DNA from: Knoellia koreensis
Lineage (GTDB): Bacteria > Actinomycetota > Actinomycetes > Actinomycetales > Dermatophilaceae
Direction of reading: 5' to 3'
Assembly: GCF_013041615.1 (NCBI RefSeq)
Contig: NZ_JABEPQ010000003.1
Location: 310,001-374,000, forward strand
Length of the DNA stretch: 64,000 bases
Shown: piece by piece, positions 16,992 through 25,798 of the stretch
Numbering within the stretch: the first letter of the stretch is position 1
Layout: every line of letters begins with the position of its first letter
Program-made: the position numbers and the translations under genes
Notes under the pieces: generated by a model
The model's input: only the letters and a program-made list of their open reading frames with translations
Database searches by the model: none
What the model was told of the DNA's origin: nothing

Positions 16992-18443
16992 GTGAGCGAG
17001 GATCCGGTGCTGCTTCAGGGGTCAGGGCTCGACCTGTCCGCCCTCGCCCGCGTGGCCACGGGCGTGTCGGTGGCCGTCGACCCGACCGCCCTGGAGCGGG
17101 TCGCGGCCCACGCCGCAGCCGCCCTCGACGTCGCCGACCGGCGCGAGGTCTACGGCCGCACCACCGGGGTCGGCGCGGCCCGCGAGCAGCTCACCGACGG
17201 CGCGGACGGGCACGGGCTGGGATTGCTGCGTTCGCACGCTGCCGGGTGGGGCGAGGTGTATGCCGCGCCGACGGTCCGCGCGGCCCTCGCCGTGCGGGTC
17301 AACCAGCTGCTCGTGGGCACCTCCGGCGCGCGCACCGACCTGGTGACCGCCGTGGCCGCGCTCGTGAACGGACCCGACGACGACCTGCCCGTGGTCCACC
17401 GCCTGGGGTCGCTCGGCACCGGTGACCTCACCGCGCTCGCCGAGGTGGGGCTGGCGCTCGCCGGGGAACGCCCACGCGCGGGTGGCGAACGCCGCACCGA
17501 CCTCGCGATGGGCGCCGACGACGCCCTGCCCCTGATGTCGTCGAACGCGTTCACGGTCGCCGAGGCCGCGTTGCTGGCTGACGAGCTGGAACGACTGACT
17601 GATGCCGCCACGGTGGCGTGCGCACTGAGTTTCGTTGCGCTGCAAGGCAATCCGGAGTCCTTCAGTGAGACCGCCGAGCAGGGTATGCCGTTCGCGGGCT
17701 CGCGCTCGGTGGCGTCGGCACTGCGTTCCCTCCTCTTCGACGAGGGGCTCGCGCCGCAGCACATCCAGGACTTCTTCGGGTTGCGGACGTGGCCGCAGGT
17801 ACACGGCGCCGTCGTGGATGCGGTCGCGCAGCTGCGGGCGGTGGTCGAAGCGATGGCCAACGCGGGGTCGGAGAACCCGCGGTTCGGACTCGAGGACGCC
17901 GGCGTGGTGGCCCACTTCGGCGGGTTCCATGCGGCACACCTGGCTGTGGCCGTCGACGCGACCCTGTCGGCGCTGGTGCGGTCGGCCCAGGCGGGCACGT
18001 CGCGTATCTCGCACCTGCTCACCGACCGCGACTCGGACCTGCCGCTCTTCCTCGCCGGCGAACAGGCCGGGTCGTCAGGGGCGCTCGTGGCGGAATACGT
18101 TGCCACGTCTGCACTTTCGATCGTTCGTGAATGTGCTGCCGCGCCTTCGTCCATCCACTCGGCGCACGTCTCGAGAGGCATCGAGGACGACGCCTCGTTC
18201 GCACCCCAGGCGACGGCCCGGCTGGGACGTGCGCTCGCGGCATACCGGCGCCTGGTCGCGGTCGAGCTGGTCTGCGCGACCCGCGCGGTGCGGTTGCGCG
18301 GCAGGATGCCGAGAGGTGGGCTCGCGCCGGCATGGCGGGTGGTCGAGCGGTTGCCGGACGACGTGGACGACCGCGACCTCAGCGGCGACTTCGAGCTGGC
18401 GGAACGGTTGTGCGACGAGCTGTGCGCCGCGCCCAGTCCGTGA
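16992..18443 (+). CDS. Aromatic amino acid lyase homologue lacking the ASG (MIO) triad
   Basis: A 483-residue member of the histidine/phenylalanine ammonia-lyase fold. Family landmarks are present: the Tyr loop (VYGRTTGVGAARE, about 55), QDFFGLRTWPQVHG (about 260), the GGFH helix, and the C-terminal Glu helix (LVAEYVATSAL). The segment that normally reads GSVGASGDLAPLA and cyclises Ala-Ser-Gly into the MIO electrophile reads GSLGTGDLTALA here (about 138-149). It is one residue shorter and has no ASG. The Tyr of the usual QDSYSLR motif is Phe. A standard ammonia-lyase activity is therefore doubtful. The GTG start has no strong ribosome-binding site; an ATG at 16918 is in frame but overlaps the divergent ATPase start. 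Confidence 0.8.
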   Translation: MSEDPVLLQGSGLDLSALARVATGVSVAVDPTALERVAAHAAAALDVADRREVYGRTTGVGAAREQLTDGADGHGLGLLRSHAAGWGEVYAAPTVRAALAVRVNQLLVGTSGARTDLVTAVAALVNGPDDDLPVVHRLGSLGTGDLTALAEVGLALAGERPRAGGERRTDLAMGADDALPLMSSNAFTVAEAALLADELERLTDAATVACALSFVALQGNPESFSETAEQGMPFAGSRSVASALRSLLFDEGLAPQHIQDFFGLRTWPQVHGAVVDAVAQLRAVVEAMANAGSENPRFGLEDAGVVAHFGGFHAAHLAVAVDATLSALVRSAQAGTSRISHLLTDRDSDLPLFLAGEQAGSSGALVAEYVATSALSIVRECAAAPSSIHSAHVSRGIEDDASFAPQATARLGRALAAYRRLVAVELVCATRAVRLRGRMPRGGLAPAWRVVERLPDDVDDRDLSGDFELAERLCDELCAAPSP

Positions 18444-18446
18444 GGC

Positions 18447-19064
18447 TCAGTCAGTGAGCAGCTGGCGCACGAGGTAGTCGGCGGTCCGCTGGTGCCACTG
18501 CGACGCCTGCCGCAGCATGGCGTGGTCACCGCCGCTGACTGACTCGTAGGTGACGTCGACGCCTCTCGCGGCAAGGGCTTCGGCGTAGGCCTTGGAACGC
18601 TTGGGCGAGGTCATGCGGTCACGGGTGCCGTGCCTGATGAGGACGTGCAGGCCGGGGTGGCTGCGCACCGGGTCCTGCGGTTCGACCCACGGTGCGAGCG
18701 CGGCGATCGCGCGGACCCGCTCGTCCCCGCCGAGCTGGAGGGCGACGCGGCCACCCATCGAGTGGCCGAGCAGCCCGAGCGGCAGGTCGGGGTGGCGGCC
18801 GGTCACCTGCTCGAGCGCGAGCTCGGTGTCACGCAACGGACTGGCCGCGGCACCGTTCCAGCCGCGTACGGCATACCGGATGGCTGCCACCGCGATGCGG
18901 CCGTCGCTGGCGTCGGCGAGCGCGCCCGCGAACGGTCGCATCCGCAGGACGGCCGTCTGCCATTCGCGGACCGGCGCCTGGCTGCGGTCGCGGCCGCCGT
19001 GGAGCACGAGGACGACGGCGCTGGGCCCATCGGGCTCGACGGGCCAGGTCAGCTGTGCGGGCAA
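18447..19064 (-). CDS. Alpha/beta-hydrolase family protein
   Basis: A 205-residue alpha/beta-hydrolase, cytoplasmic with no signal peptide. The nucleophile elbow is GHSMGGR (Ser about residue 100). The acid lies in HGTRDRMTSP and the His in SGGDHAML, so the triad is complete. The HG oxyanion motif follows the first strand (VLVLHGGRDRS). The small lid and length suggest a dienelactone-hydrolase or esterase type; the substrate cannot be read from sequence. The stop is three bases from the convergent lyase stop. dcd lies 66 bases upstream on the same strand. Confidence 0.85.
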   Translation of the reverse strand: MPAQLTWPVEPDGPSAVVLVLHGGRDRSQAPVREWQTAVLRMRPFAGALADASDGRIAVAAIRYAVRGWNGAAASPLRDTELALEQVTGRHPDLPLGLLGHSMGGRVALQLGGDERVRAIAALAPWVEPQDPVRSHPGLHVLIRHGTRDRMTSPKRSKAYAEALAARGVDVTYESVSGGDHAMLRQASQWHQRTADYLVRQLLTD

Positions 19065-19130
19065 GCGGTGCTCCTGCGGTACGGGCGGTGGTGTCGGGCA
19101 CGATTCGACACCGACCGGTCCGCGGATGGG

Positions 19131-19706
19131 TCAGACGTCGATGGCACGGAAGTTCTCGTGCGACTTGCTCGCGGTCGGGCCGCGCTGGCCCTGGTAGTGG
19201 GAGCCGTACTTGCTCGAGCCGTAGGGGTTGTCGACGGGGCTGGAGAGGCGGAAGAAGCAGAGCTGGCCGATCTTCATGCCTGGCCACAGCTTGATGGGGA
19301 GAGTGGCGACGTTGGACAGCTCGAGGGTGACGTGGCCGGTGAAGCCGGGGTCGACGAAGCCTGCGGTGGCGTGGGTGAGCAGGCCGAGCCTGCCGAGGCT
19401 GGACTTGCCCTCGACGCGGGCGGCGACGTCGTCGGGGAGGGTGACGACCTCGTAGATGGAGCCGAGGACGAACTCGCCGGGGTGCAGCACGAACGGCTCC
19501 CCCTGGTCGACCTCGACGAGGCGGGTGAGGTCGGGCTGTTCCTCGGAGGGGTCGATGTAGGGGTACTTGTGGTTGTCGAAGAGCCGGAAGAACTTGTCGA
19601 GGCGCACGTCGACGCTGCTCGGCTGGATCATCTCGGGGTCCCACGGGTCGAGGACGACGCGTCCCTTGTCGATCTCGGCCTTGATGTCGCGGTCGCTGAG
19701 CAGCAC
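19131..19706 (-). CDS. dcd: dCTP deaminase
   Basis: Converts dCTP to dUTP, or directly to dUMP in the bifunctional actinobacterial form, on the route to dTTP. At 191 residues it has the family's usual size. Conserved blocks are [21 protein letters not shown] (phosphate-binding Ser/Arg loop), the catalytic Glu in [12 protein letters not shown], and the C-terminal [10 protein letters not shown]. The GTG at 19706 starts the conserved MLLSDRDI. The gene is divergent from tRNA-Gly, 95 bases away. Confidence 0.97.
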   Translation of the reverse strand: MLLSDRDIKAEIDKGRVVLDPWDPEMIQPSSVDVRLDKFFRLFDNHKYPYIDPSEEQPDLTRLVEVDQGEPFVLHPGEFVLGSIYEVVTLPDDVAARVEGKSSLGRLGLLTHATAGFVDPGFTGHVTLELSNVATLPIKLWPGMKIGQLCFFRLSSPVDNPYGSSKYGSHYQGQRGPTASKSHENFRAIDV

Positions 19707-19801
19707 GTGCAGAGACTAACGCGAGGCCCTCGCGGGGGTGGTCTGGCGGGGCTGCGGTGTCGGTTAGACTGCCTGCCGCACCACCGGATCCGGTGGTGCA
19801 C

Positions 19802-19872
19802 GCCGATGTAGCTCAATGGTAGAGCGCCAGCTTCCCAAGCTGGACACGCGGGTTCGATTCCCGTCATCGGCT
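19802..19872 (+). tRNA. tRNA-Gly (anticodon CCC)
   Basis: A 71-base cloverleaf: a 7-bp acceptor stem (GCCGATG with CATCGGC), a D arm with GCTC/GAGC, an anticodon stem CCAGC/GCTGG around loop TTCCCAA giving CCC, and a T arm with GGTTCGATTCC. The CCA end is not encoded. The discriminator T at 19872 already pairs into the hairpin that follows. Its last 14 bases plus the next base recur twice downstream. Confidence 0.97.
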
Positions 19873-19928
19873 CGCATTGCAAGGGCCCCCAGACACGCTT
19901 TTCCGTCTGGGGGCCCTTTGCAATGCGA
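19872..19928 (+). terminator. Hairpin abutting tRNA-Gly (stem about 23 bp, loop ACGCTTTTCC)
   Basis: Arms 19872-19894 and 19905-19928 pair fully except for one bulged A. The hairpin starts at the tRNA discriminator base, so it is the likely terminator or 3'-processing signal of the tRNA. Its loop and the last stem bases (GAC ACGCTTTTC GTC) are shared with the unrelated-stem hairpin at 20008-20060. Confidence 0.75.
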
Positions 19929-19939
19929 CTCAGAGGCAG

Positions 19940-20190
19940 GCCGGGAATCGGGAGGAGGCCGCCCGCGAGCGAAGCGAGCCGCGGGCCGACGGCTCCCGTC
20001 ATCGGCTCAGAAAAATTGATGGCCCCGACACGCTTTTCGTCGGGGCCATCAATTTTTCTGAATGGAAGTCGCGCCGGGAATCGGGAGGAGGCCGCCCGCG
20101 AGCGAAGCGAGCCGCGGGCCGACGGCTCCCGTCATCGGCTCCCGCGACAGCGACCGCGAAGGGAGCCGCGGGCTGACGACCCAGGGGCTC
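19940..20190. repeat. Duplicated 69-bp repeat ending in the tRNA-Gly 3' end, plus decayed third copy
   Basis: Bases 19940-20008 and 20073-20141 are identical over 69 bases and 133 bases apart. Each copy ends in TCCCGTCATCGGCTC, the last bases of tRNA-Gly (19859-19873). About 20150-20190 holds a decayed copy (GCGAAGGGAGCCGCGGGC...) that runs into the copC stop codon. Each repeat contains GCGAGCGAAGCGAGC between GC-rich complementary flanks. The repeats and hairpins fill the 316-base gap 19873-20188, which has no credible gene; short open frames there are artefacts of the repeats. Confidence 0.9.
20008..20060. terminator. Perfect 22-bp hairpin with the same loop as the tRNA hairpin
   Basis: Arms 20008-20029 and 20039-20060 are perfect complements around the loop ACGCTTTTC. 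The stem differs from that of the 19872-19928 hairpin, but the loop and the adjoining GAC/GTC pairs are the same. The outer stem holds a run of five A/T pairs, so on the plus strand it ends in TTTTT like an intrinsic terminator. Confidence 0.75.
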
Positions 20191-20845
20191 AGTCCTCCTG
20201 GCGTCGGTTGCGGGCCAGCAGCAAGGCCGCGGCACCACCGAAGACGAGGACCACGGCGGCACCGAGCGCGATGAGCACGCCGGTGCGCGAGCCCTTGTCC
20301 CCGTCGGTCGACCCCGGCGCGGCCTGGGCGCTCGCGGTCGGGCTCGAGGTCGGGCTCGCAGTGACGGTTGGCGTCGCGGCACCGGTGGTGGCGGTGGGTT
20401 CGGGCGACGTGGTCGTCGAGGGCGCAGCCGCGGTGGGCGCGGCGGCTGCGGTGCGGGTGGTGAAGCCGAACGTTCCGGAGATCGGGTGACCGTCCTCGGA
20501 CGTGACGCGCCACGAGACCTTGTACGCGCCGGCGGGGGCCTGCGCCGTCTTGACCTTCTGGCTGATCATGCGGTCGCCGATCGTGGGCTTGCCGTCGGAC
20601 ACGACCGCGCCGGTCGGGTCGGTGACGCGGACGACGGCTCCCGGCTCGAGCGGCTGTTCGTTGAACGACAGCGTGACCTCGCCCGGCAGCGTGGGCACGG
20701 TGCTGGAGGCCTTGGGGCTGGTGGACTTCAGTGCCGAGTGGGCGGACGCCGGGCCACTGCCGAGGGTGAGCACGGCGAGGACTGCCAGGACCAGGACGAG
20801 TGGGTATGCCGCGTGGCGGCGGGGGTGGGTGGGCAGGCTGAACAT
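20189..20845 (-). CDS. copC: CopC-domain copper-resistance protein, membrane-anchored
   Basis: A 218-residue exported protein. It has an N-terminal signal peptide (cleaved near GPASAHS) leaving the mature N-terminal His used for Cu(II) binding in CopC proteins. The CopC beta-sandwich (about 36-125) includes KSTSPKASSTVPTLPGEVTL and SWRVTSEDGHPISGTFGF. A Thr/Ala/Pro linker and a C-terminal membrane helix with a basic tail follow. It binds periplasmic-side copper and usually works with CopD; a CopD-CtaG fusion is at 36791-38809. It lies 116 bases behind a small membrane protein on the same strand. Its stop codon sits in the decayed tRNA-linked repeat. Confidence 0.9.
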   Translation of the reverse strand: MFSLPTHPRRHAAYPLVLVLAVLAVLTLGSGPASAHSALKSTSPKASSTVPTLPGEVTLSFNEQPLEPGAVVRVTDPTGAVVSDGKPTIGDRMISQKVKTAQAPAGAYKVSWRVTSEDGHPISGTFGFTTRTAAAAPTAAAPSTTTSPEPTATTGAATPTVTASPTSSPTASAQAAPGSTDGDKGSRTGVLIALGAAVVLVFGGAAALLLARNRRQED

Positions 20846-20961
20846 GTACGAAAGTCCTTACGACGATTGGGGGTCCGCGGCCACAGTCGAGGTGGAGCGG
20901 AAGGGGGTGGGTCGTCTGCGACCGGCAGCGGCCACCCGCACGTCGGGTCGGACGGTCCGGG

Positions 20962-21594
20962 TCAGCCGAGGGTCGCGAGGGACAGCGGTGGGCCCCGACG
21001 ACCCACTCCGCCGAGGACAGGTTCACGACGTGGACGGGCGGGCGCCTGCCACGCCACCCGGAGGGCGCGCGGCCTGACCGGAGGCCGCACCACAACTCGC
21101 CAACGGGGCGCCACGAGTGCGGCCAGGAACCAGACTGCAGCCTCCCCGCGCGCCAACAGGAGCCCGAGCAGCACGGCGGCCACCGAGTGCGCCAGGAACA
21201 TCGCCCAGCCGCCACCCATGGAGTGGTCCATGCCCTGCATGGCCGCGCCCGTCACGGACGAATCCGCGCACACGGCAACGGATCCCGCCACGTGTCCAGC
21301 GTGTTCAGGCATCGCCGGGACACACGCCACAGCCGTGGGCTGGGTGAACTCGAACGCACGGTGCAGCACCAGCTGCGAGCCACCCAGCAATGCGACGACC
21401 GCGACCGGACCGAGTCGTCGGCCGGTCACGAGCACCGACCCGGTGAACACGAGAAGGAGGATGGCCGCCGACCAGGCGCCAGCCGGCATACTGCCGCCTC
21501 CGGCGAGGTGGGCACCCGCGGCGAGGGAGAAGGCGCTCACCGCCAGACCCGCCGCCCGCGCCAGGCGCACGGCTCCCTGGGCTGGCGACTGCAT
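20962..21594 (-). CDS. Unknown membrane protein with Met/His-rich segment
   Basis: A 210-residue protein with about five membrane helices and the central motif MQGMDHSMGGGW, typical of copper-associated membrane proteins of unknown function. The C-terminal 45 residues are Arg/Pro-rich and cytoplasmic. I do not recognise a named family. The adjacent copC on the same strand, 116 bases on, supports a role in copper handling. The start ATG 21594 opens MQSPAQGAVRLARAAGL. Confidence 0.7.
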   Translation of the reverse strand: MQSPAQGAVRLARAAGLAVSAFSLAAGAHLAGGGSMPAGAWSAAILLLVFTGSVLVTGRRLGPVAVVALLGGSQLVLHRAFEFTQPTAVACVPAMPEHAGHVAGSVAVCADSSVTGAAMQGMDHSMGGGWAMFLAHSVAAVLLGLLLARGEAAVWFLAALVAPRWRVVVRPPVRPRALRVAWQAPARPRREPVLGGVGRRGPPLSLATLG

Positions 21595-21689
21595 GCCTCG
21601 AGCCTAGCGATGTCGGTATTTACGAACTCCATACCCCGCGAACCGTGGCGATCCCGCCCAAAGCGGTCTAGCGTCGGGCGATGTGACGC

Positions 21690-21719
21690 TTGACCTTGAT
21701 CGCTTGTGACCCATATCGA
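21690..21719 (+). promoter_or_regulatory. Candidate promoter of the GH84 gene
   Basis: TTGACC at 21690-21695 and TATCGA at 21714-21719 are separated by 18 bases, in an unusually A/T-rich patch, with the start codon 46 bases further on and GGAGGAG in front of it. Confidence 0.45.
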
Positions 21720-21765
21720 TCAGATCCAGTCATCAAAACGGTCAGCACCCGCGGAGGAGTAGCCC

Positions 21766-24531
21766 ATGACCACCCGACCGTCCGCCACCGCCCACCGCCT
21801 CCGACCGCGACGAGCCGGCATGGTCACCGCCGCATTCACCGCCATCGCTGCGGCCGGCGCCATCCTCTCATCGGTCCCCGCCGCAGCGGTGCCGGCCGCA
21901 CCCACGGCGGCCACCTCCGACCCACCACAGGTGCTCCCCACCCCGCAGCAGATGACACTGGGCGGGCCGCGAGTGCCGCTGTCGGGACGCGTCACGATCG
22001 TGACGGGTGACGCACCCGACCCGGCCGCCGTCGACGTGGTGCGGGGAATCGTCACCGCCGCCGGGGGCAGGGCCGTCGTCTCGGCATCGTCCTCGGGCCA
22101 GGGCAAGGAGGTGTGGCTGGGAACCGTTCAGGGCAACCCGGGCATCTCGCGCGTGGTGTCAGGCATGGGCAGCAAGGACGCAGCCGACCTGCGGCCCGAG
22201 GGTTACGTGCTGGTGAGCGGCCGCTATCAGGACCGACCGGTCATCGCGCTCAACGGCGTGGACGAGCGCGGCACGTTCTATGCGGCACAGACCCTGCGCC
22301 AGCTGGTCCAGGCCGGTCAGGTGCCCGGGGCGTCCATCAGGGACTGGCCCCTGATGCCGATCCGCGGCGCCATCGAAGGGTTCTACGGCATCCCGTGGTC
22401 GCACCAGGCACGACTCGACCAGTTCGAGTTCTACGGCCGGCACAAGATGAACACCTACATCTACACGCCCAAGGACGACCGCCTCCTGCGCGCCGAGTGG
22501 CGCGAGCTGTACGACGGCCCGGCCCTGGACCGGATGCGTGAGCTCGTGACCGGCGCGACGGCCAACAAGGTCGACTTCACCTTCGCACTCTCACCCGGAA
22601 ACGACATCTGCTACAGCTCGCAGGCCGACTTCGACGCGACGATCACCAAGTTCGAGCAGCTGCGCGCCCTCGGCGTGCGGTCCTTCTACATCGCCCTCGA
22701 CGACATCCCGTTGCGCTTCACCTGCGACTCCGACCGGCAGAAGTACCCGAACACCGGGGACTGGCACTGGCTCGCCGACGCACAGGCCGACTACCTGAAC
22801 CGCATCCAACGCGAGTACCTCGAGCCGAAGGGCCTGCCCGCGCTCCAGACGGTTCCGACCAACTACAGCGGCTCCGGCGAGGACCCCTACAAGGGAGAGT
22901 TCGGCGAGCGCCTCGACGACGACGTGCGCATCCAGTGGACCGGCGAGGGCGTCTTCTCCGACACGATCACGGTGCCGTCGGTGACCCGGGCCGCCCAGTC
23001 CTACCGCACCGACCACCTCTACATCTGGGACAACTTCCCTGTGAATGACGGCCGCCGCGGGCGACTCTTCCTCAACCCGCTCACCGGTCGGGCACCCGAC
23101 CTCTACCAGCACATCGACGGCTTCACGTCCAACCCGATGATCCAGCCGTACGCCTCACTGCCCGCACTGGCGGGTTACGCCGACTACACGTGGAACGGCC
23201 CGGCATACGACCCGGCAGCCTCCATGCGCGCGGTGCTCGACGAGCTGGCCGGACCCAAGGACTCCGTCCGCACCGCACTGCGCACGTTCGCCGACCTCAA
23301 CCAGAGCTGGCCGTACCGGAAGGCGGTCGTGTATGCGCCCGAGCTGAACGCGGACGTCGACGCCTTCTGGGCGGCCAGGACCGGCGGCGGGTCAGGTGGC
23401 TCGACCGCCCTGATGAGCCGGCTCGAGCGCATCCGGGCGCTCCCCACCACCCTCACCGCCATGGCCCAGCCCGGCTTCGCCTCCGACGCCGAGCCGTGGA
23501 TCACTGCCGCGTCGCAGTGGGCGACGGCCCTGCGGCACGAGGTCGCGATGCTGGAGGCGATCGACGCGGGCGACGGCGTCCCCGCGACGCGTGAGTACCT
23601 CGCCGCCCAGGAGTGGGCTGCCAAGGCCAAGCAGCCCACGGTCGACGACCAGGGCGGCGACGGCACCGTCCGCAAGGACGTGATCGTCCCCGCCGTCGGC
23701 GACGGCACCTTCGAGGCCTTCGTCGCCAAGGCCGAGGCGGAGTACGTGAAGTGGCTCGGCGCCACGCCGGTCAGCACACCGGCATACCCGGCCACCGCGT
23801 CGAGCTCCATGGGCACCTATGGCGGCAACGCCGTCAGCCGCATGGTCGACGGAGACCTGTCGACGCTCTACTGGTCGAACACCGCAGGCAACGCCGGCAG
23901 GTGGGTCCAGGTCGACCTCGGATCCGTGAAGCCGGTCGGTGACGTCGAGATCCACCAGGCCGACAACGACACCGAGACCGGCGACATGTTCTACAACGCT
24001 GCGCTGGAGTACTCCACCGACGGGACGACGTGGAGTTCGGCAGGCACCTTCTCCAGTTCGCCTGTGGTGCGCTACACCTTCGACGCCCCAGCCCAGGCAC
24101 GGTACGTCCGACTGCGCGCGGCCGCTGACAACCCCGGCGGACAGTGGGTCAAGATCCGCGAGTTCACGGTGAGCCCGCCCTCGACCGCCTACGAGACCAA
24201 TGTCCGGGCCAAGCCGGGATCGGGCGCCGGCCTCGCCTTCGACGCCAACCCCGCGACCGCGTTCGTGGCAGCGGCGGCACCCGTGGAGGGAGCGCACCTG
24301 ACCGCCAACGTGACCCCGGCACAGTCGGTGAACGAGGTCGTCGTGGTGGGCACGGCGGCCGGTGAGGTCCAGGTGCGCCGGGGCGACACCTGGACGACCG
24401 TCGGCGCCCTCGACCCAACCGCGCCCTACGCGAAGTTTGCGGTCGACCCGGCGTGGCAGGTGAGCGGTGTCCGGCTGCTGTTCAGCCCGGGGTCCGCCCC
24501 ACCGGAGGTGCGCGAGCTCATCGTGAGGTGA
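21766..24531 (+). CDS. Secreted GH84 beta-N-acetylglucosaminidase with CBM32-type domain
   Basis: A 921-residue exported glycosidase that removes beta-linked GlcNAc from glycans or glycoproteins. An Ala-rich signal peptide (about 1-42) is followed by a GH84 N-terminal domain. The catalytic barrel carries RGAIEGFYGIPW (about 203-214) and the catalytic Asp pair in YIALDDIPLRF (about 311-312). A helical domain follows, then an F5/8C (CBM32) carbohydrate-binding domain at about 675-805 (YWSNTAGNAGRWVQVDLGS). A further beta domain reaches the C-terminus. GGAGGAG lies just before the ATG. The 3' end overlaps the convergent MFS gene by 14 bases. No sugar transporter is adjacent. Confidence 0.93.
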   Translation: MTTRPSATAHRLRPRRAGMVTAAFTAIAAAGAILSSVPAAAVPAAPTAATSDPPQVLPTPQQMTLGGPRVPLSGRVTIVTGDAPDPAAVDVVRGIVTAAGGRAVVSASSSGQGKEVWLGTVQGNPGISRVVSGMGSKDAADLRPEGYVLVSGRYQDRPVIALNGVDERGTFYAAQTLRQLVQAGQVPGASIRDWPLMPIRGAIEGFYGIPWSHQARLDQFEFYGRHKMNTYIYTPKDDRLLRAEWRELYDGPALDRMRELVTGATANKVDFTFALSPGNDICYSSQADFDATITKFEQLRALGVRSFYIALDDIPLRFTCDSDRQKYPNTGDWHWLADAQADYLNRIQREYLEPKGLPALQTVPTNYSGSGEDPYKGEFGERLDDDVRIQWTGEGVFSDTITVPSVTRAAQSYRTDHLYIWDNFPVNDGRRGRLFLNPLTGRAPDLYQHIDGFTSNPMIQPYASLPALAGYADYTWNGPAYDPAASMRAVLDELAGPKDSVRTALRTFADLNQSWPYRKAVVYAPELNADVDAFWAARTGGGSGGSTALMSRLERIRALPTTLTAMAQPGFASDAEPWITAASQWATALRHEVAMLEAIDAGDGVPATREYLAAQEWAAKAKQPTVDDQGGDGTVRKDVIVPAVGDGTFEAFVAKAEAEYVKWLGATPVSTPAYPATASSSMGTYGGNAVSRMVDGDLSTLYWSNTAGNAGRWVQVDLGSVKPVGDVEIHQADNDTETGDMFYNAALEYSTDGTTWSSAGTFSSSPVVRYTFDAPAQARYVRLRAAADNPGGQWVKIREFTVSPPSTAYETNVRAKPGSGAGLAFDANPATAFVAAAAPVEGAHLTANVTPAQSVNEVVVVGTAAGEVQVRRGDTWTTVGALDPTAPYAKFAVDPAWQVSGVRLLFSPGSAPPEVRELIVR

Positions 24532-25798
24532 GAGGGTCGGGCTGGACCTCGTCGAGGTCGTCGATCGTGCGAGTGCGCGCGATCGGCGACCCGATGAGCC
24601 ACAGGACTGCGAGCGCACCGCCGACGCCGGCGAGCACGAGCGTCGGTTCGACGCCCAGCCACGCGCCGAGCAGACCGCCGAGCACCGCCCCCAGCGGCCG
24701 GATGCCGTAGTTGATGGTCGAGAAGGCGCCGACGACCCTGCTGCGCAACGCATCCGGGATGACCGCGGTCTGCAGGGCGTTGAGCGGCACGTCGAGCCAC
24801 ATGACGCCGAAGCCACTCACGAACTCGACCGCACCGAGCACTGCCGCCCGGCTCCACGTCGACCCACCCGCCAGCGGCAGAAAGGCGTACGGCACCGAGA
24901 AGAGGACGACACCGGTCATGACCGTGCGGCCTACGCCGATGACCTTGACGGCGCGGCTCGCGGTGATCGCACCGAGCGCGCCACCGGTGGCGCCGATGCC
25001 GAGCGCGAGACCGATGACCCCGGCCGACAGGCCCAGGTGGCGGCTCGCGAAGAGGATCACCAGTGCCGACGCGACGAAGTTGAAGAAGTTGATCGTGGTC
25101 ACGCAGGCCAGTGACGCCCGCAGGTAGGGGTGGCGCCCCACGAACTGCAGACCGGCCCACGCCCGCCGACCCAGGGAGCTCGCGTCATCCCTGACGACCG
25201 GCTGCTCCTCCACGCGCACGCCGCGAACCATGAACGCGGAGAACGCGAACGACAGCGCGTCGACCAGCACCGCCACCGGCGCGGTGAGCCACTGGATCAG
25301 CCCACCGCCGAGGGCCGGGCCACCGACGAAGGACAGGGACCGTGTGGTGCTGAGCATGCTGTTGGCTTCGACGTACTGGTCACGGCGGACCAGTGAGACG
25401 AAGAACGGCGCGTATGCCGTCTGGAACAGCACCTGCCCCAGTCCGGCCACGAGGGCGACGACGAAGAGCTGTGCGATGGTGACGACGCCGAACCAGTGGG
25501 CGACCGGCAGCGACAGCAGCACGAGGCACCGCAGCAGGTCGGCCGCGACGATGAGGCGCTTCTTGTGCTGCTGGTGGTCGACCCAGCTGCCGATGAGCAG
25601 CGACACGAGGTTGGGAGCCCAGACGGCGGCCGTGAGGAACCCGACCACCGGCGCGCTGGCGTGCAGCGACGTGACGGCGATGAGCGGGATCGCGAGCTCG
25701 GTGATGCGGTCGCCGAACTGCGAGACACCGTCTCCGACCCAGAAGCGGACGAACCTGCGGTCGCGTGAAAGTCGTTGTGGCGCAGCGGTATCGGTCAC
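24518..25798 (-). CDS. MFS efflux transporter
   Basis: A 426-residue, 12-helix transporter of the MFS_3/enterobactin-exporter-like type (RFWVGDGVSQFGDRITELAI near the N-terminus). It is a drug or small-molecule exporter by family; the substrate is unknown. The GTG start at 25798 overlaps the stop of the ArsR-type regulator by four bases (GTGA), so the two are one operon, and the regulator most likely represses the pump through the inverted repeat at 26413-26448. Confidence 0.9.
   Translation of the reverse strand: MTDTAAPQRLSRDRRFVRFWVGDGVSQFGDRITELAIPLIAVTSLHASAPVVGFLTAAVWAPNLVSLLIGSWVDHQQHKKRLIVAADLLRCLVLLSLPVAHWFGVVTIAQLFVVALVAGLGQVLFQTAYAPFFVSLVRRDQYVEANSMLSTTRSLSFVGGPALGGGLIQWLTAPVAVLVDALSFAFSAFMVRGVRVEEQPVVRDDASSLGRRAWAGLQFVGRHPYLRASLACVTTINFFNFVASALVILFASRHLGLSAGVIGLALGIGATGGALGAITASRAVKVIGVGRTVMTGVVLFSVPYAFLPLAGGSTWSRAAVLGAVEFVSGFGVMWLDVPLNALQTAVIPDALRSRVVGAFSTINYGIRPLGAVLGGLLGAWLGVEPTLVLAGVGGALAVLWLIGSPIARTRTIDDLDEVQPDPLTSR

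Noticed and set aside
19940-20141. Additional tRNA-Gly genes or pseudo-tRNAs
   Set aside because: Only the last 15 bases of the tRNA recur; no D arm, anticodon arm or acceptor 5' strand is present.
19877-20489. Short open frames across the tRNA-linked repeats
   Set aside because: They run through hairpin arms and identical repeats, carry the same translated phrase twice and have no ribosome-binding sites.
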